Of a stretch of 64,000 nt of DNA, positions 33,873 through 46,152 are shown in pieces; position 1 is the stretch's first letter, and every line of letters begins with the position of its first letter. The translations under genes were made by a program, and so were the position numbers. Location of the stretch: assembly GCF_033439725.1 (NCBI RefSeq), contig NW_026944388.1:930001-994000 (forward strand), given 5' to 3'. Source of the DNA: Neurospora tetraspora (taxonomy: Eukaryota > Ascomycota > Sordariomycetes > Sordariales > Sordariaceae). Below the pieces are notes generated by a model. It was not told the DNA's origin and did no database searches. It worked only from the letters and a program-made list of their open reading frames with translations.

Positions 33873-34643
33873 TGGAGTGGTGGAGGTAATGAGGATTGTA
33901 ATTATGGATGGTGGGTTGTCATTTTAGGTGTCTATGGATGAAAATGTGTGTACTTACTCTTCTGGCTTCTGTCTGCTTCAAATGAGTTTTTTTTTTTGTC
34001 TTGTACGGATCAGTGTCTCGGGTGATTCATCGTGCTTGCTCGCCTTGTTTGAGATCACAAGACAAGGTAGACTTGAAACATGTCTCCTGCGAAAGGACAG
34101 CGACGCTATCCCCGTAGGTAATGGGAGAACGTCCATCTGGCAAACGGACATGTTCCACGGTAAGACTATTCATTCGTTTCATACACGTGTCAACATTCAC
34201 AAGTGTCATCACATTTCACCCAAAAAGCATATCAGGAACCAAGAAAAATTGTGTAGCGGCATTTGACCCATTCGGGTTCTTCGGGACACCATCTTTTGTG
34301 GTGTCCCAGCCAAAAAAAATCTTTTGATTTTGTATTCAAAATTGTGTACGCCGGAGGCGTGACAGAACGAATTGTAAAGCACCAAGGTATTGGTATAGTA
34401 GTAGACAGGACATAGGCAGGCAGTTGGTATCGCCTGAATATGAACAAAAAAGGACAAATATGACATCGTTGCTCCACTCTTCCTCCTCCGTGCCGCGCGC
34501 GCTCGCTCCAAGGAACGTGAAATGCTTTCTCTTATCAAGAAAAGGGCCCGTTGAGCTCCCCTATGCTTTGTTCACCTCGTCACCTGGAGCAACGATGCTT
34601 GCTTTGCTTATAGCTTCCTCAACCCATGAGAGAAGAAGAAAGC
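33873..34643. other. Convergent 3' region between chitin deacetylase and 5-aminolevulinate synthase
   Basis: Non-coding by eye. Contains the 9-bp-arm hairpin at 34283-34307, followed by an A-rich run. Confidence 0.6.
34283..34307. terminator. Hairpin GGGACACCA/TGGTGTCCC followed by A-run
   Basis: Perfect 9-bp arms around a 7-nt loop, with AAAAAAAA just downstream on the plus strand. It sits between two converging genes, so it could shape 3' ends. That it acts in termination is inference only. Confidence 0.35.
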
Positions 34644-36592
34644 TTAAGCGGAAGCAGCAGCGGCCTTGGCAGCATCAGCAGCCTCCTCAGCAGCGTTGAG
34701 CGCCTCACGCTCCTGCTCGAGCGCAATGCTCTCAAGAAGCTGGTTGGTGACACCCTTCTTCTCGTCGGAGACCTGGGCGCGGAGCTCAGCGACGGCATCA
34801 GCGATGCCAAGCTGCTCGTCGGTCCAGAGGGGAGCCTCGGGCTCGACGCCGGCCTCGCCAACGCCGATGAAGCCGCCCTCGGCGGCCCAGTCGCTGGTGC
34901 GCTTGATGCCGAGCTCGGTCCAGATGGAGTCGAGGGCGGCGACGAGGTGGTCGCGGAACGGCTTGGTGTGGCCCGGGGTTGGGGTGATGCGCAGACGCTC
35001 CTGGCCGACGGGGACGGTAGGGTAGTTGATGCTCTGGACGTAGATCTGGTGGTCGGCGAGGAGCTTGTCCGAGGCCTTCTTGGCCAGCTCGGCGTTGCCG
35101 ACGAGGATGGGGATGATGTGGCTGGGGTTGGGGATGACGGGGATGTCACGCTCCGCGAGGGCCTCCTTGACGGCGCGGGTGTGCAGCTGCTGGAGGCGGC
35201 GGTCGCCGTCGTAGCTCATCTGGTACTCGATGGCGGCGCGGGCACCGGCCATGACGGCGGGCGGGAGGGTGGTGGTGAAGATGAAGCCGGGGGCGAGCGA
35301 GCGGATGGTGTCGACCAGCTTGGCGCTGCCGGCAATGTAGCCACCGACGCAGCCATAGGCCTTGCCGAGGGTGCCGGTGAAGATGTCGATGCGGTCGGCG
35401 ATGGTTCCCTTGGTCTCGCCGCGCTGGTGGGCCTCCCAGTCGAGGTGCTCAGCGACACCGGCACCGTGTGGGCCGTACATGCCGACGGCGTGGACTTCAT
35501 CGTTAAAGGTGATGGCACCGTACTTCTCCGCCAAGTCGCAAATCTTCTCAATGGGACCGATGGATCCGCACATGCTGTACACTGACTCGAAGGCAATGAT
35601 CTTGGGAATGTGTAGCGGCAGGGCAGCCAGCTTCTTCTCCAGATCATCGACATCGTTGTGCTTGAAAATGATCTTCTTCGCCCCAGAGTGACGGATACCC
35701 TGGATCATGGAGGCGTGGTTGAGACTGTCGGAGAGAATCACACAGTCGGGGAGTTTGCTACCGAGGGTAGCCAGTGTCGCGTCGTTGGCGACGTAGCACG
35801 AGCTGAAGACGAGCGCAGCATCCGTAGCATGGAGCTTAGCGAGAGTATCCTCGAGTTCGACAGCATGCTTGTTGTGACCCGAGATGTTTCTTGTGCCACC
35901 AGCACCGGCGCCGTACTCATCGAGGGTGTCGTGCATGGCCTTGAGGACGTGTTGGTTACTGCCCATGCCGAGGTAGTCGTTGGCGCACCAAACTTCAACC
36001 TTCTCCGCCTTGGTGGCCATGTGGGCACGGGGGAACTCCTTGGCCAGACGGTTGATGTTGTTGAAGTAGCGGTACGACTTGTCCTTGTGCTTCTTCTCCA
36101 GCTCGTTCTCGTAGAACTTCTCATAGTTGAACTTGGTTCCATGGTTGCCCGAAACAGTGCAGGCGGCCGGCGACGGGTTCGCGGCGGTGGCGGTCGTAGG
36201 CTTCAAGGGGGGATGGAGAGGAAGGCCGGCTGTTCAAGGGGCAAAGTCAACATACTGTATTACGGCGCACAAGATCTGCGTGACTCACCCTTCTGGCCGG
36301 TGAAGACACCCTCGACGGCCTGGGCCTCGCGGGGACGACCGGTGTGCAGCTTGGCCTTCTGGACGAAGGAAGCAGGAGCAGCGCCGGCGCGGCCTCCAAT
36401 GCGAGCAGACTGAACAGCCATGGCCTTGCCCATGACGGGGCAGCGGTGGGCGAGGACCTGCAGCTTGGAGATGGCGCCGCCGCAAGGAGAAGCGGCAGGG
36501 CGCGCGGCGGTGGTCATGGCGCGGAGGCTGGAGGCTGTGGCCTTCTTCATGAAGGGGCACACGGCCTTGGACTGGCGAAGAACGGAGTCCAT
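34644..36592 (-). CDS. 5-Aminolevulinate synthase, mitochondrial
   Basis: PLP enzyme of the mitochondrial matrix that condenses glycine and succinyl-CoA, the first step of heme synthesis. Two exons, 36592-36289 and 36229-34644 (629 aa), join as [15 protein letters not shown]. The N-terminus is a basic presequence with two heme-regulatory CP motifs, AVCPFMKK (Cys12) and HRCPVMGK (Cys51), which in other ALAS proteins let heme block import or destabilise the enzyme. Catalytic-core marks are [10 protein letters not shown], the glycine-rich [35 protein letters not shown] and the PLP lysine in [10 protein letters not shown]. The C-terminus has an Ala/Glu-rich tail of about 60 residues beyond the fold. 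The opposite-strand 319-codon frame is a shadow. Assignment is certain. Confidence 0.95.
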
Positions 36593-38157
36593 GATGGGCG
36601 TGGTGTTTTGCGATGGCAACTTGTGTGGTCGTCTAGGAAGATGCGCAAAGCCGTTCGGTAATCTGTTTCGCCAAGGCGATCAATGGAGAAGGGAGTGTTG
36701 ATCTGGAATAGCTGAGGATGTGCGTGGAGTGGAAAGGTTGGAAAAAAGAGGAAGAAGAGGGGGGGAAGAGGAAGTCGAAGGAGATGTTCTTCGGGAAAAA
36801 AGCTGAGGCAAAAAGATAGGTGGGTACATGTTTCGGCCGTCGGCGAGCCTTCGAGCGCACCAACGTCGTGGACACTGGAATTGACCAACCAGTCAGCTCC
36901 CAGGGGGCACTATAAGCGGGGACAAGACCACAACCTCGCTCCATGTTCCACGGTCCCTCTGGACGCATGTGGATCATATTCATAACTGGCTGGACCGGAT
37001 CAGCGAGTCCCGGATCGTTCGAGGTTTGTACATAATAAAATCCTTTTTTCTCTTTTTCGATCTTCATGACCCCAACCCAGAACTTGTTCTTTTTGGTTTC
37101 TGTTCTTCTTCTGTAACATTCAACGTATGATTACATACATACCAACGCCTAAAAGTGAACGAACCGTTGGTGCCGTTTCTCTCTCAGCGACTCGGAGTCG
37201 TCTCGGCAATCGGATGCCACGGATTAGGTTTGGTTTCAAATGCGATCCTTCACAAATGGCCTCATTCTGATTGGCTGACACATGTCTGCAACGGTTGTCG
37301 GCCCCTGTACCGGTGGAATCCCGCACGCGGAAGCGGGGTCCGGAATGACTCCGTACAGCTCCATACAGTAATATACGTGGGTACCTTTGGCAGCGAACCC
37401 GCCGTCCTTTGCGTCTCATTCATCGGTCGGTCGGTCTGTGAAGTGTCAACCACCTGTCTTCTTTACTGCGTATGTACATCTGGGCTGCCATTCAGATGCA
37501 CGTCTGCACGTAATTGACTCGATACCTGATTGATGATCCTTCCGTTTCGCTCGTTTTGGATAGGTATGGGGAAATTGCCTCCAAGAGTCACTTTGCTCAA
37601 CATCATTATCCGGGGATTCGTTTTGTAAACCACGCCTATTGTTCGGGACCGGAATACCGAACGTCTTTATATAGACTAAGTATGCCATGTATCACCGCCT
37701 ATATCATTGGGGCTCGTAAGGGTATCTCCTTCCTAAGAACGCCATGTTGTCCTATCCTCAAGCCAACTGAATCACCGCCAAGTGAACAAAAATGCTCGCT
37801 CCTTTAGATACCTGATGCACGTTGTATAAAATGCTTCTGGTAACTATAACTGTACCATCCTCCTCATAATGCAACGCCTGTCCAAGCCTTAACCGTGTCT
37901 TGCGATGCCATGTTATGCCATGCGACCCTTCCCTTCCTTTTCCTTCCCTGAGCTTACCAACAAAATGCTCACTCGCCCATGTCGCCTCGACCGTCCCTCT
38001 GTCCGCCACTGATGATATCCATGAGGTTGCTTCCGGAACGCCAACGCAATGACTAGAATGGTAGATGGGGAAAGAACAGGGTATCTCAAGAGAGAGAAAG
38101 AGAGCAAAACGAAAAAAGGGGGTTATCGACTCTAGGAAAATGGGGTGAACGATACTT
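36593..38157. other. 5-Aminolevulinate synthase promoter and 3' flank of SNF2 gene
   Basis: No gene seen in 1.56 kb. Likely the ALAS leader (C/T-rich on its coding strand near 36720-36800) and promoter, then the SNF2 3' UTR. Short frames here have no domains. Confidence 0.55.
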
Positions 38158-41100
38158 TCAGTCGTCATCAATCACCAGGGGCATATCGGCCGTGCCACCT
38201 GGTTGAAGCCTCCTCTTTTTCTTTTTCCTTTTCTCCTTCTTCTTCTTCCGTTCGATATCTTCCGTCGACGTTCGGCTGGGAGTGGCTTTGGTGCTGGTGC
38301 TGCTGCTTCTTGCTATACGGTCTATAGCTTCAGGTTCCGCAATAGGTGGTCGCATTTTCGTTTTCTCACTTTTGATGGTCACGTCGGCCGTCAATTCTGG
38401 GGCGTGCTGTTAGGTGATTTTCTTTGTCAGTTATGTTGCTGGTTTCTTCGTCTTCCACTTGACGCGGGGCGATGTGTTGGTGGTGGTGTTGCCTACGTTG
38501 GCCTTGTGATGCGCCCACGTTTCTGACTTGAACAAGTCCTCTGTCATCGCCTTGTATTCGGCGATTTTGTCCTTCATCTGAGCCATGCCCATAGATACTA
38601 CCTCGCTGGGCGTGAGGTACCCTGTGAGCAAAGCCTCTCCAAACCTGGAACTTTCAGTGACCGTTTTGCACAAGCATCGCAGTTTATCCATTCTAGGGAG
38701 TGTTCCTGCGGCCATATCCTGGCGATCACATTCCGAATTGATCTGCATAACCAGATCTTGTGGATGGATTGACGTGTCGTAACCCTCATCCCGAAGCTTT
38801 CTGTGTACTTCGCCGAGAGCCTCGAGAAGTTTTGGGGTAGTATCCTCCGGTTTCCTTGGTTTGGGGATTATTTCCGGCGCTTTGAGGGTATCGGGCTTTC
38901 TTGGGGCTTCGGCCACCTTGTAGTGCGTATTGGTTCCGAGAATGGGATCCAACGCGGCCACTTGACCGTTAGCCGGGCATGGTGATGAAGCAACTGTTTG
39001 ACTCGCTGTGGCAGTTGAAGCTACTCGTGGAATTGGTGCACCCGCTTGGGTGCTTGCAGAAATGTTGTTCGCAGCAGAGGGGGGGATACTAGGAGCTGAG
39101 CCCGGTGTCGTCGGGTTACGTTTGTCTCTGAGGTGAAGTGGGACTAAAATTCGGATTAGCTGACGTCGCTGATTTGTGTCTTGTTGTGCGTGTTTGACCA
39201 GCGCGGACGGGGACTCACCGCCCGCAGATATTGGCGTACCAAGATTTGGTGGAAGAGATGGCAGCGAAAATTCCGCAACTGTTAACATCCGCCGCCTGTA
39301 CTCCTCGGGATTGTTGATTCGAAGCTCTTCCAGCTCAATCTGCTTGTTCAATTCCCGGTGTTGCTCTGCTGTGAACTCATACACTTCCTCCCTTTCGAAA
39401 GTCTCGGTTGAATCAATTTCGCGGATGATTTTGCTGCACTCGGCGGATGCAAGGACGTTGTCCAAGACTTCTGGATCAAGGCCCTTCACAGTTGACAGAT
39501 CCTTTTGCTCCAAGTTCTCAGGGGGTGTGATGAAGTATTCTCTCATCCTGGTTGAAGAGGGGACTGGCTTCTTCTTATCCACAACCCGCTCCGATAACTG
39601 CCTCTTAAAGACAGCCAGATTGTGAATGGCGGTCTCGTAGGTACCGCCGACCTTGAGATGATAAACAAATACCTTCTTCCTTTGGCCAATCCGATATGCT
39701 CTACCGACAGCCTGCTGCTCTTCCGCGGGAGTGAAGCCAAAGTCAAAGAGGACTACGCGGTTGGCCCCAGGAATGTTGAGACCGACACCACCAGCCCTGG
39801 TGGAAATCAGGTAGACATCGAGTGAGTTATCCGTGTTGAAATCCTTAGTAGCGGCCTGACGTTGGCTGACCGGTGTGTGTCCATCTAGCCGTTTGTAAAG
39901 GATCTTCTTCTGCTTGAAAAGATCCTGCAGGAAGTCCAAGGTCGGGATGCTTTGAGAAAAGACGAGTACCTTGTCGCCGATCTGTTTGCACTCCTTAATG
40001 ATTTGCAAGAGCACAATGACTTTGGTAGAATGCACAATGTCCTCGATGCCCCTAATCGACACCTTGGCGAGAACATCCCTTAGCGTGTCCCGCGACAAAT
40101 CCAGTGGTTCATCATTTTCATCGCTGTCTGGGTCTTCATCGTTTGTTATGCGTTTTCTCCTCTTGACCAGTGCTGGATTAGTACTTAAACGTTCCTGCAT
40201 CTTGCTTTTGAAGATTTTTGGATGCGCTAAGAGCAGCTTTAGAGAGGCGATGAGACCCCAAACGCAGGCATTGCGATAAAGATCATTTCCCTTGTTCCGC
40301 TCTGCAGTCTCCAGATATTCTTTGTAAGCATCTCGCTGAACCTTTGTCATCTGGATAGTGAGGATGAACTCCCTTTTCTGCGGAAGCTCGTCAACCAGGA
40401 CTTGAATGTCCTTCCTGTTCACCTTCGGCGCGACAATGGCCTTGAGAATTTGCAGGCGTTCTCTGGCGAGGTTCTTTTGCGAGTCGCTGCTGTCGGCATG
40501 TAGACCCTCGCTAATGGGCTGGGCGTATTTTTGGTTGAACTCTCCCACATCGCTCAGGTAGTTGGGAGCTACCCAGTTGATCATGGAATAGTAATCCATT
40601 ACATTCTTGGTCAGAGGTGATCCCGTCGTGGCAATACGGCTCATGGTGTGGAAACCTTGGACTACAGCGTACAACTTGGAAGTCTTATTCTTGAACCGAT
40701 GAGCCTCATCGCAGATCACAATCGATGGAGAATCGTGTAACAGTTCAGCCACATTGTCTTCGTTTCCTGAGACTAGAGACCGGAACAATTCGTAGCCCAT
40801 GACCAGTACGCCTCGAGACCGCGCCCATTCCTTGATCTTGTTAACCCGCTCGCTGGGTGGCACCGTCGCCGCATCAATCTTGGTGATTTTCCCCAAGATG
40901 TGCTCAGGCGCCCAAATACAGATCTCGTCGATCCAGTTCTCAACCAAACCAGAAGGGCAAAGAATCAAGGCTCTACCAACCCGAAGGTCCTTGGGGATCT
41001 GGGCAACTATCCGAGGGTCGTCGGATTGGGATGCCTCGGCAATGGCAACCAGCAAGGTGATAGTTTGCATCGTCTTGCCTAAGCCCATCGTATGGGCAAG

Positions 41101-44091
41101 CAAGCACCCCTGGCGTGAGTTTGACTCAACCACGATCTGGTCCCACATGAAGCGGACACCGTCTATTTGATGGTCCTTAATCTTCCCTCCAATCTTCTCA
41201 TGGACATAGATCAAAGGAAGGTCGTCGGATTCTTTGGTTTCGTTGATGATGAGACGTGACTTGTCAGTCGGTACTGATCCGGTTTCGGCAAGTTTCGCCC
41301 GCAATAGTTTACGGCGTTCGTCCATTTGTTTCAATAACGCCTTGGAATCGACTCGGAGCTGTTTTGCCTTTTCGTCGTGTTTAGGTCGTCGGCCTTTCTT
41401 CGCAGATGACAGAGGGAATTGGGAGGACAGCTCCTCCAAGTCTGTATCCATATGCTCGGACTCGCTGATATCCATAGGAGTATCTTGAGTTGCCTCCGGG
41501 GGTTCAGCGGAGGTCATCTCCATTGGAGTGGGTGACTTGGGCCCGGGGCGGAAATAGTGAATGCAATTCTGCAGGAAGTTGAAAAACTCTTCAAACCGCG
41601 GATATTCCCGATTGAGCTTTTGGCAGGTAACGCAACGAAGGGTATTTGATCTAACCTTCAGCCGTCCTTCGCTAAAGTCAGAATAAGTAAGAAACAGGAG
41701 GGCCAGAATGAGACTGATCGAGTCCGGATCGACATCGATCCTAGAGATCCCGGTAGCGGCTCGGTCAATGAGTGGCTGAATATGCTCTTTCCATGTCTCT
41801 TTATCTCCGCGATCTTGAACGGCATCAAAGATCTCCGACTGCCGCAAAGGTGACCAGCTCCAGAGAGCGGCAATCACAAGGCGTTCGCCGTCCCTGTACT
41901 TTGCCCAGAACTCCGTTCCAAGTTCGCCGATGGCATCAACATCAGTGAGAGGAGGAACATTGGCAAGCTGGTCCACGTCGGCTGGTGAGGAGAGAATTTC
42001 GATAGGTTCTGCTGGGATTGTATGAATCAAGCGTTGAGGAGTTGTTGGTTCAACCTTGTTTACCACCCCTGTCTCGTCATCAACCGCAGGAAGTTGAGCA
42101 GGAGTATCTACTTCTTCTTCCGGTATTTGGTTTGTTGACTCCTCTTCTGTCGTTGGGTTCGAGGGGCGGTCAGGCGTGCTAGGGCGGGTAGATGGATTAG
42201 TTTCCTTTGGGTCAATGACCATGTGATCTACCGGCGAAAGATCATCCTCGATAAACTGGTCCTCCTCCTCAGAATCGCTCGTTAAGAGTTCTTCATCGCT
42301 GGCGAGTGTCTCTCTCTCCTTCTTGGGCTCTGGCTTTAGCCTGGGAAGCGTCGAAGGCTTGGGCGGCTCATGAGGGTTCTCGAGCAAGTTAATGAGCCAG
42401 GTCTGGTACTTCCTGTCGTAGACACTCTCCTCCAAGAATCCTTCAGCCTTGACCTCAATCTTGTCCTCTTTGAACCATTTGTGACGAAGAAGCTCTTCTT
42501 TGACTTTTCCAAGTCGGACTTCGAGGCTTCTGAGCTGGTTTTTCGCGAAGGTGATGTGGCTCAAACGGGTACGGTTTCGCCGGGCGTCTTGCCATATCTT
42601 CCAGGCCCGTCGTTCGAATTTAGGCTTCTTGGCCTTCTCCCAACTGACTTCCAGTCTCTGAATAGCATCTTGTATGGCCTCCTCAGCCTGCTCTGGACTG
42701 AGCACTTGGGGCTTGTATCTGCTTTGGCGGGCTTTCTGTTCTCGCTCCTCCTCTTCATACTCTCGGTATGTTTCTGAATCTACCGACATGCTGTCATCGT
42801 CCTCTCCAAAGTCCAAGACGACCTCCTCGTCCTCATTCACAGAAGGGCTGCGTTTACGGAAGAATTTTCTCATTACTCGAGCCACCTGTAGGGCGCGCGC
42901 TGGTGGTACTGCAGCAGGCCTCACCCAGTTGAACTCCTCACTGACCTCATTGTCATCGCCATCGTCATCGGACTCAAAGTCGTACGGGAGGCTTGTGATG
43001 TCCTCAGAGCGCAAGGCGGAAGAATCAAGATAAGTGAACTTTGAATCCTCGGCGTCCAAGAAGCGATCGAAGTTGACATCGGAAGGGAAGGTGCTCGTTG
43101 GAAGGGTAGCCGAACGGAAAGAAGCTCCAGTCTGCGAGGATGGAATGTCGAGCAAAGGGTCGTAGAACATATCACCTTCTGTGAGGATAAAAGTCCTCGC
43201 TTGAGCTGGGGCAGCTGTCGATACAATGGTAGGAGCAATCCTCCTCTTTTTAAGAGGGCGCTCCGGGTTCATCGAGAACTCCTCAGTGTCTTGTCGAAGG
43301 CCACTGTCCAAAACGCGCTTCTCGGGTGATTCTGGTGGCTGGTCAGGAATACCGGACATTTGAACATCCTGCGCTTGCTCTGCAGGGGCGGCATGCTGGC
43401 TTATGACACCCTCCATCGGCGTCGGCGCCACGGCAGGAGAATTTGTCACAACAGGAGCCGTCTCAGAAGCGGGACCACTGACCACCCCGGGAGTTGGCTC
43501 GGAAGCGGCATCATTGAGCACAGCAGGACTCGCCTCCGCAGCTGTGTTGTTGACTATAGCAGGACTCGCCTCCGTAGCTGTGCTGCTGGCTATAGCAGGA
43601 CTCGCCTCCGTAGCTGTGCTGTCGACTTCAGCAGGACTTGGCTCAGAGACGGGACCGTCGATCGCCGCGGCAGTCGGCTCCGGGATGGACCTATCGACGA
43701 TAGGAGGTGTCGGCTCAGAGGGATTCAGAGGATCTGGCTTGATGGCCGGAGTCGCACCAGGCGGACATTTCGGGAGGTCGCTATCCCTCTTTTGTTGATA
43801 ATACTTGGTACTGATCTCCCTGAACTGTCTGATCGCTTTTCCGATGGATAAATGGTGGGCAAGCTTTTTGATGCCTAGCGTTTCCCAAAACGTGGGCCAA
43901 CCATATTCGTCTGAGTACGTAAGGAGTGTCTCTCCATCGATCTCGAGGTCCCGCAGCTTAAATGCAAGGCGTTCTGGGTCGGGTAGCTTATGCGGAGCAG
44001 GCGCATCCCATGTACGCTCCGGGGTGCATAGCTCTTTAACCACCCGTTCAACACTCCAGTTGAACGGGTCATTTTCGTTAAGCTCAGCCAT
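38158..44091 (-). CDS. Large SNF2-family ATPase (ATRX/ARIP4/Rad54-like group) with N-terminal SAM-like domain
   Basis: ATP-driven chromatin or DNA translocase. I read three exons: 44091-39219, 39143-38464, 38406-38158 (1933 aa). The start ATG at 44091 has good context (CACAATGGC); in-frame ATGs at 44136 and 44145 are alternatives. Residues ~8-100 look like a SAM domain (WSVERVVKEL.. LRDLEIDGETLL.. LGIKKLAHHL). An acidic, repeat-bearing region follows. The SNF2 core has motif I HTMGLGKTMQ, DEAH box ICDEAHRFKN, TGSPLTKN, STRAGGVGLNI and QAVGRAYRIGQRK. GTGAGT-to-TTTTAG at 39218-39144 is a probable 75-nt in-frame intron. A 57-bp intron (38463-38407) adds a Lys-rich tail ending PLVIDDD; without it the frame stops at 38431. 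The core assignment is firm. The precise subfamily and the 3' structure are inferred. Confidence 0.88.
43522..43629 (-). repeat. 36-bp tandem repeat x3 inside the SNF2 gene
   Basis: Units start at 43522, 43558 and 43594, with a decayed fourth from 43630. They encode TEASPAI-type 12-residue repeats in the disordered N-terminal region. Being multiples of three, unit-number changes keep the frame. Confidence 0.88.
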
Positions 44092-46152
44092 TGTGTAGGC
44101 GCTCAACGGGTTTCTGAAGCTACTAGACGCGGTCATTAGTATCATGCTAAGGATGCCTTTACAACCAGAAGGGGGAGTATTACAGGCGTGAAAGGAATCT
44201 GTGTTCGATCAATGACCTATATGTTCACTCCTTTCCTTTGACGGTCAGATATTGTTCTGCCACTTGAGGGAAAGCTGAAAAATTTGCAGTTTAGTGTCGG
44301 CAATAGAGTCGGCTCATGGCGATCTTGACGGTGGTCCTGCTTTTGGCGTTTAGTAACCCGACTTCGTCTCTCGAAAGCGCGTATGGAGAGATATCCTGGG
44401 TGTCTACTCGAGGCGATAAGATCCCGACAGCTCGAGCGGGAGGGGCAAGATGATGGTGGAAAGGGTGATGAAGTGAGAAAAAAAGGAAAGGATATATATA
44501 ACGCGGGTATGGTAGAAAAAAGTGACCAAATGAGCCGTGACGGGTTCCCGACTAGATGTGCCCTGCGCAAACCGAGGTTTCGAGCGCTAAATCGAACTTG
44601 ATCAAATTTGCGGCCACATATCTGAAGAAACGAGGTGTGGGGGGAATATGGTTGGATGAAACAGAAATCCAAACGGACGTCATATGGCCTAGGAGGCAGA
44701 CCTGCCGTTGGCCATGACAATGGGAGCCGTGAATAAACCGTGAATGAAGGCGATGTTTGATATGATGCTCAGATTGGGATCGAAGGTGATATGTGTTATT
44801 CAACACCGGCTCGGTGTCGCGATCAGTGAGAACAAGGTGAAAGTGAATCGGGGAAATGGAGGGGGATTAGGTTTCCTTGGACCTAAATAATCGAAGGCAA
44901 ACACGACCGCGATGAACCTTTTCAAAACAAAGAAACTTACTCGCCGGTGGTGAGAGCATCTGCTGATAATCCTCGTCTTACACAGCAGATGCCTCGCCTT
45001 GAAGCAGCTTGCGCGCGGCTGATGGCATCGATGGCCGGATGCGTAATACAAAGCTGAAGTCGAGGTGATGTCTGGATAAAGTGGCCGACGGGTCTTGCCA
45101 GACGGGACGGGACGGCGGGGAACCTTGGAGTCTCGGGCGGCCATCGTTGCTGAGGTTTCAGACACGCGGAACGCGAAGTCACGTTATCCGTTGGGCAACA
45201 CTGGCTGCACAATTTCAATAGTTCGTAATGATACTGCAACACAATGTTAATTACACACAGCACAATGTGAGCGATTCGGACGTACTAATAAGATGAACTC
45301 ACTATTCGTCTTACCCTCCCCCTTTCAAGTTGAGAATGAGAAGAATATTTCGCCCTTTCAAGGGGCCAGTTGCCCACATCCACTTTCAAAGATATTTGAG
45401 CAAGTCAGTGCCAACGTGCCCACCGCTGCAAAGACGGAAACTCATAGCGGCCCGTTTCTGTTACTCAGGCCTAATATGGCGTAAGAAGTCTGTATGGTGC
45501 CTGGTAAAATACTAGTAAGATACATATCATCTTGTAAATTCCCAGTGGTGCCTTGCCAATCGGCGCCCCATGCACTGAAAGAGGGGCATCGAAGTTCCAG
45601 ACTGCAGCGGTGTTTGGCAGGTACGTTTGTAACAATCATCCCATGTCCAAAAAAACATGGAAGCTTACAAATTCAACTCGACAAGATTTGAAGACTTGAC
45701 GGATTGAGACCTCTATTGTGAATCCAAGACATGATCAAATACGTTCCGTCCAGTCTCAAAAGATCACATTCAAACGGCCAACAAAAAGGAGAAGTACGGA
45801 CAACCTCGCGCATGTTTCTGCGTCTCTAGGTACTAAACCCGCAGTATACTTCCACTTGTGATTCGCTTTAGCGTCAAACTCTCGACTTCGGCAGACGGCT
45901 TCATCCATCATCCCATCTTCACTGCAACATCCTTTGCATCTCAGCTGGTGTAAACTCACAGACAAGTAAGTCTTGACCTGTTCAACATCGTGAACGCACT
46001 TGAAGACATGGGGTTTTATGAACAAACCTTAGCTCAACACAACCACTCCCAAGATGATGCCATTCACACTAGTCTCTCAGTGACCCCTCAATTTCTCTAC
46101 AGAGAGCATCATGACTAACCATCATCACAGAACAACAAAATTACAAGCCACA
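44092..46152. other. Divergent promoter region, SNF2 gene and glutathione synthetase
   Basis: 2.06 kb with no supportable gene. A 167-codon frame (44217-44720, minus) lies just upstream of the SNF2 start and is probably its leader or chance. An in-frame ATG at 46111 could extend glutathione synthetase by 14 residues but has a poorer fit than 46153. Confidence 0.5.

Noticed and set aside
34626-35585. 319-codon plus-strand frame opposite 5-aminolevulinate synthase
   Set aside because: Shadow of the conserved ALAS exon, which carries all catalytic motifs.
44217-44720. 167-codon minus-strand frame upstream of the SNF2 gene
   Set aside because: Likely 5' leader or promoter; no domain and poor start context.
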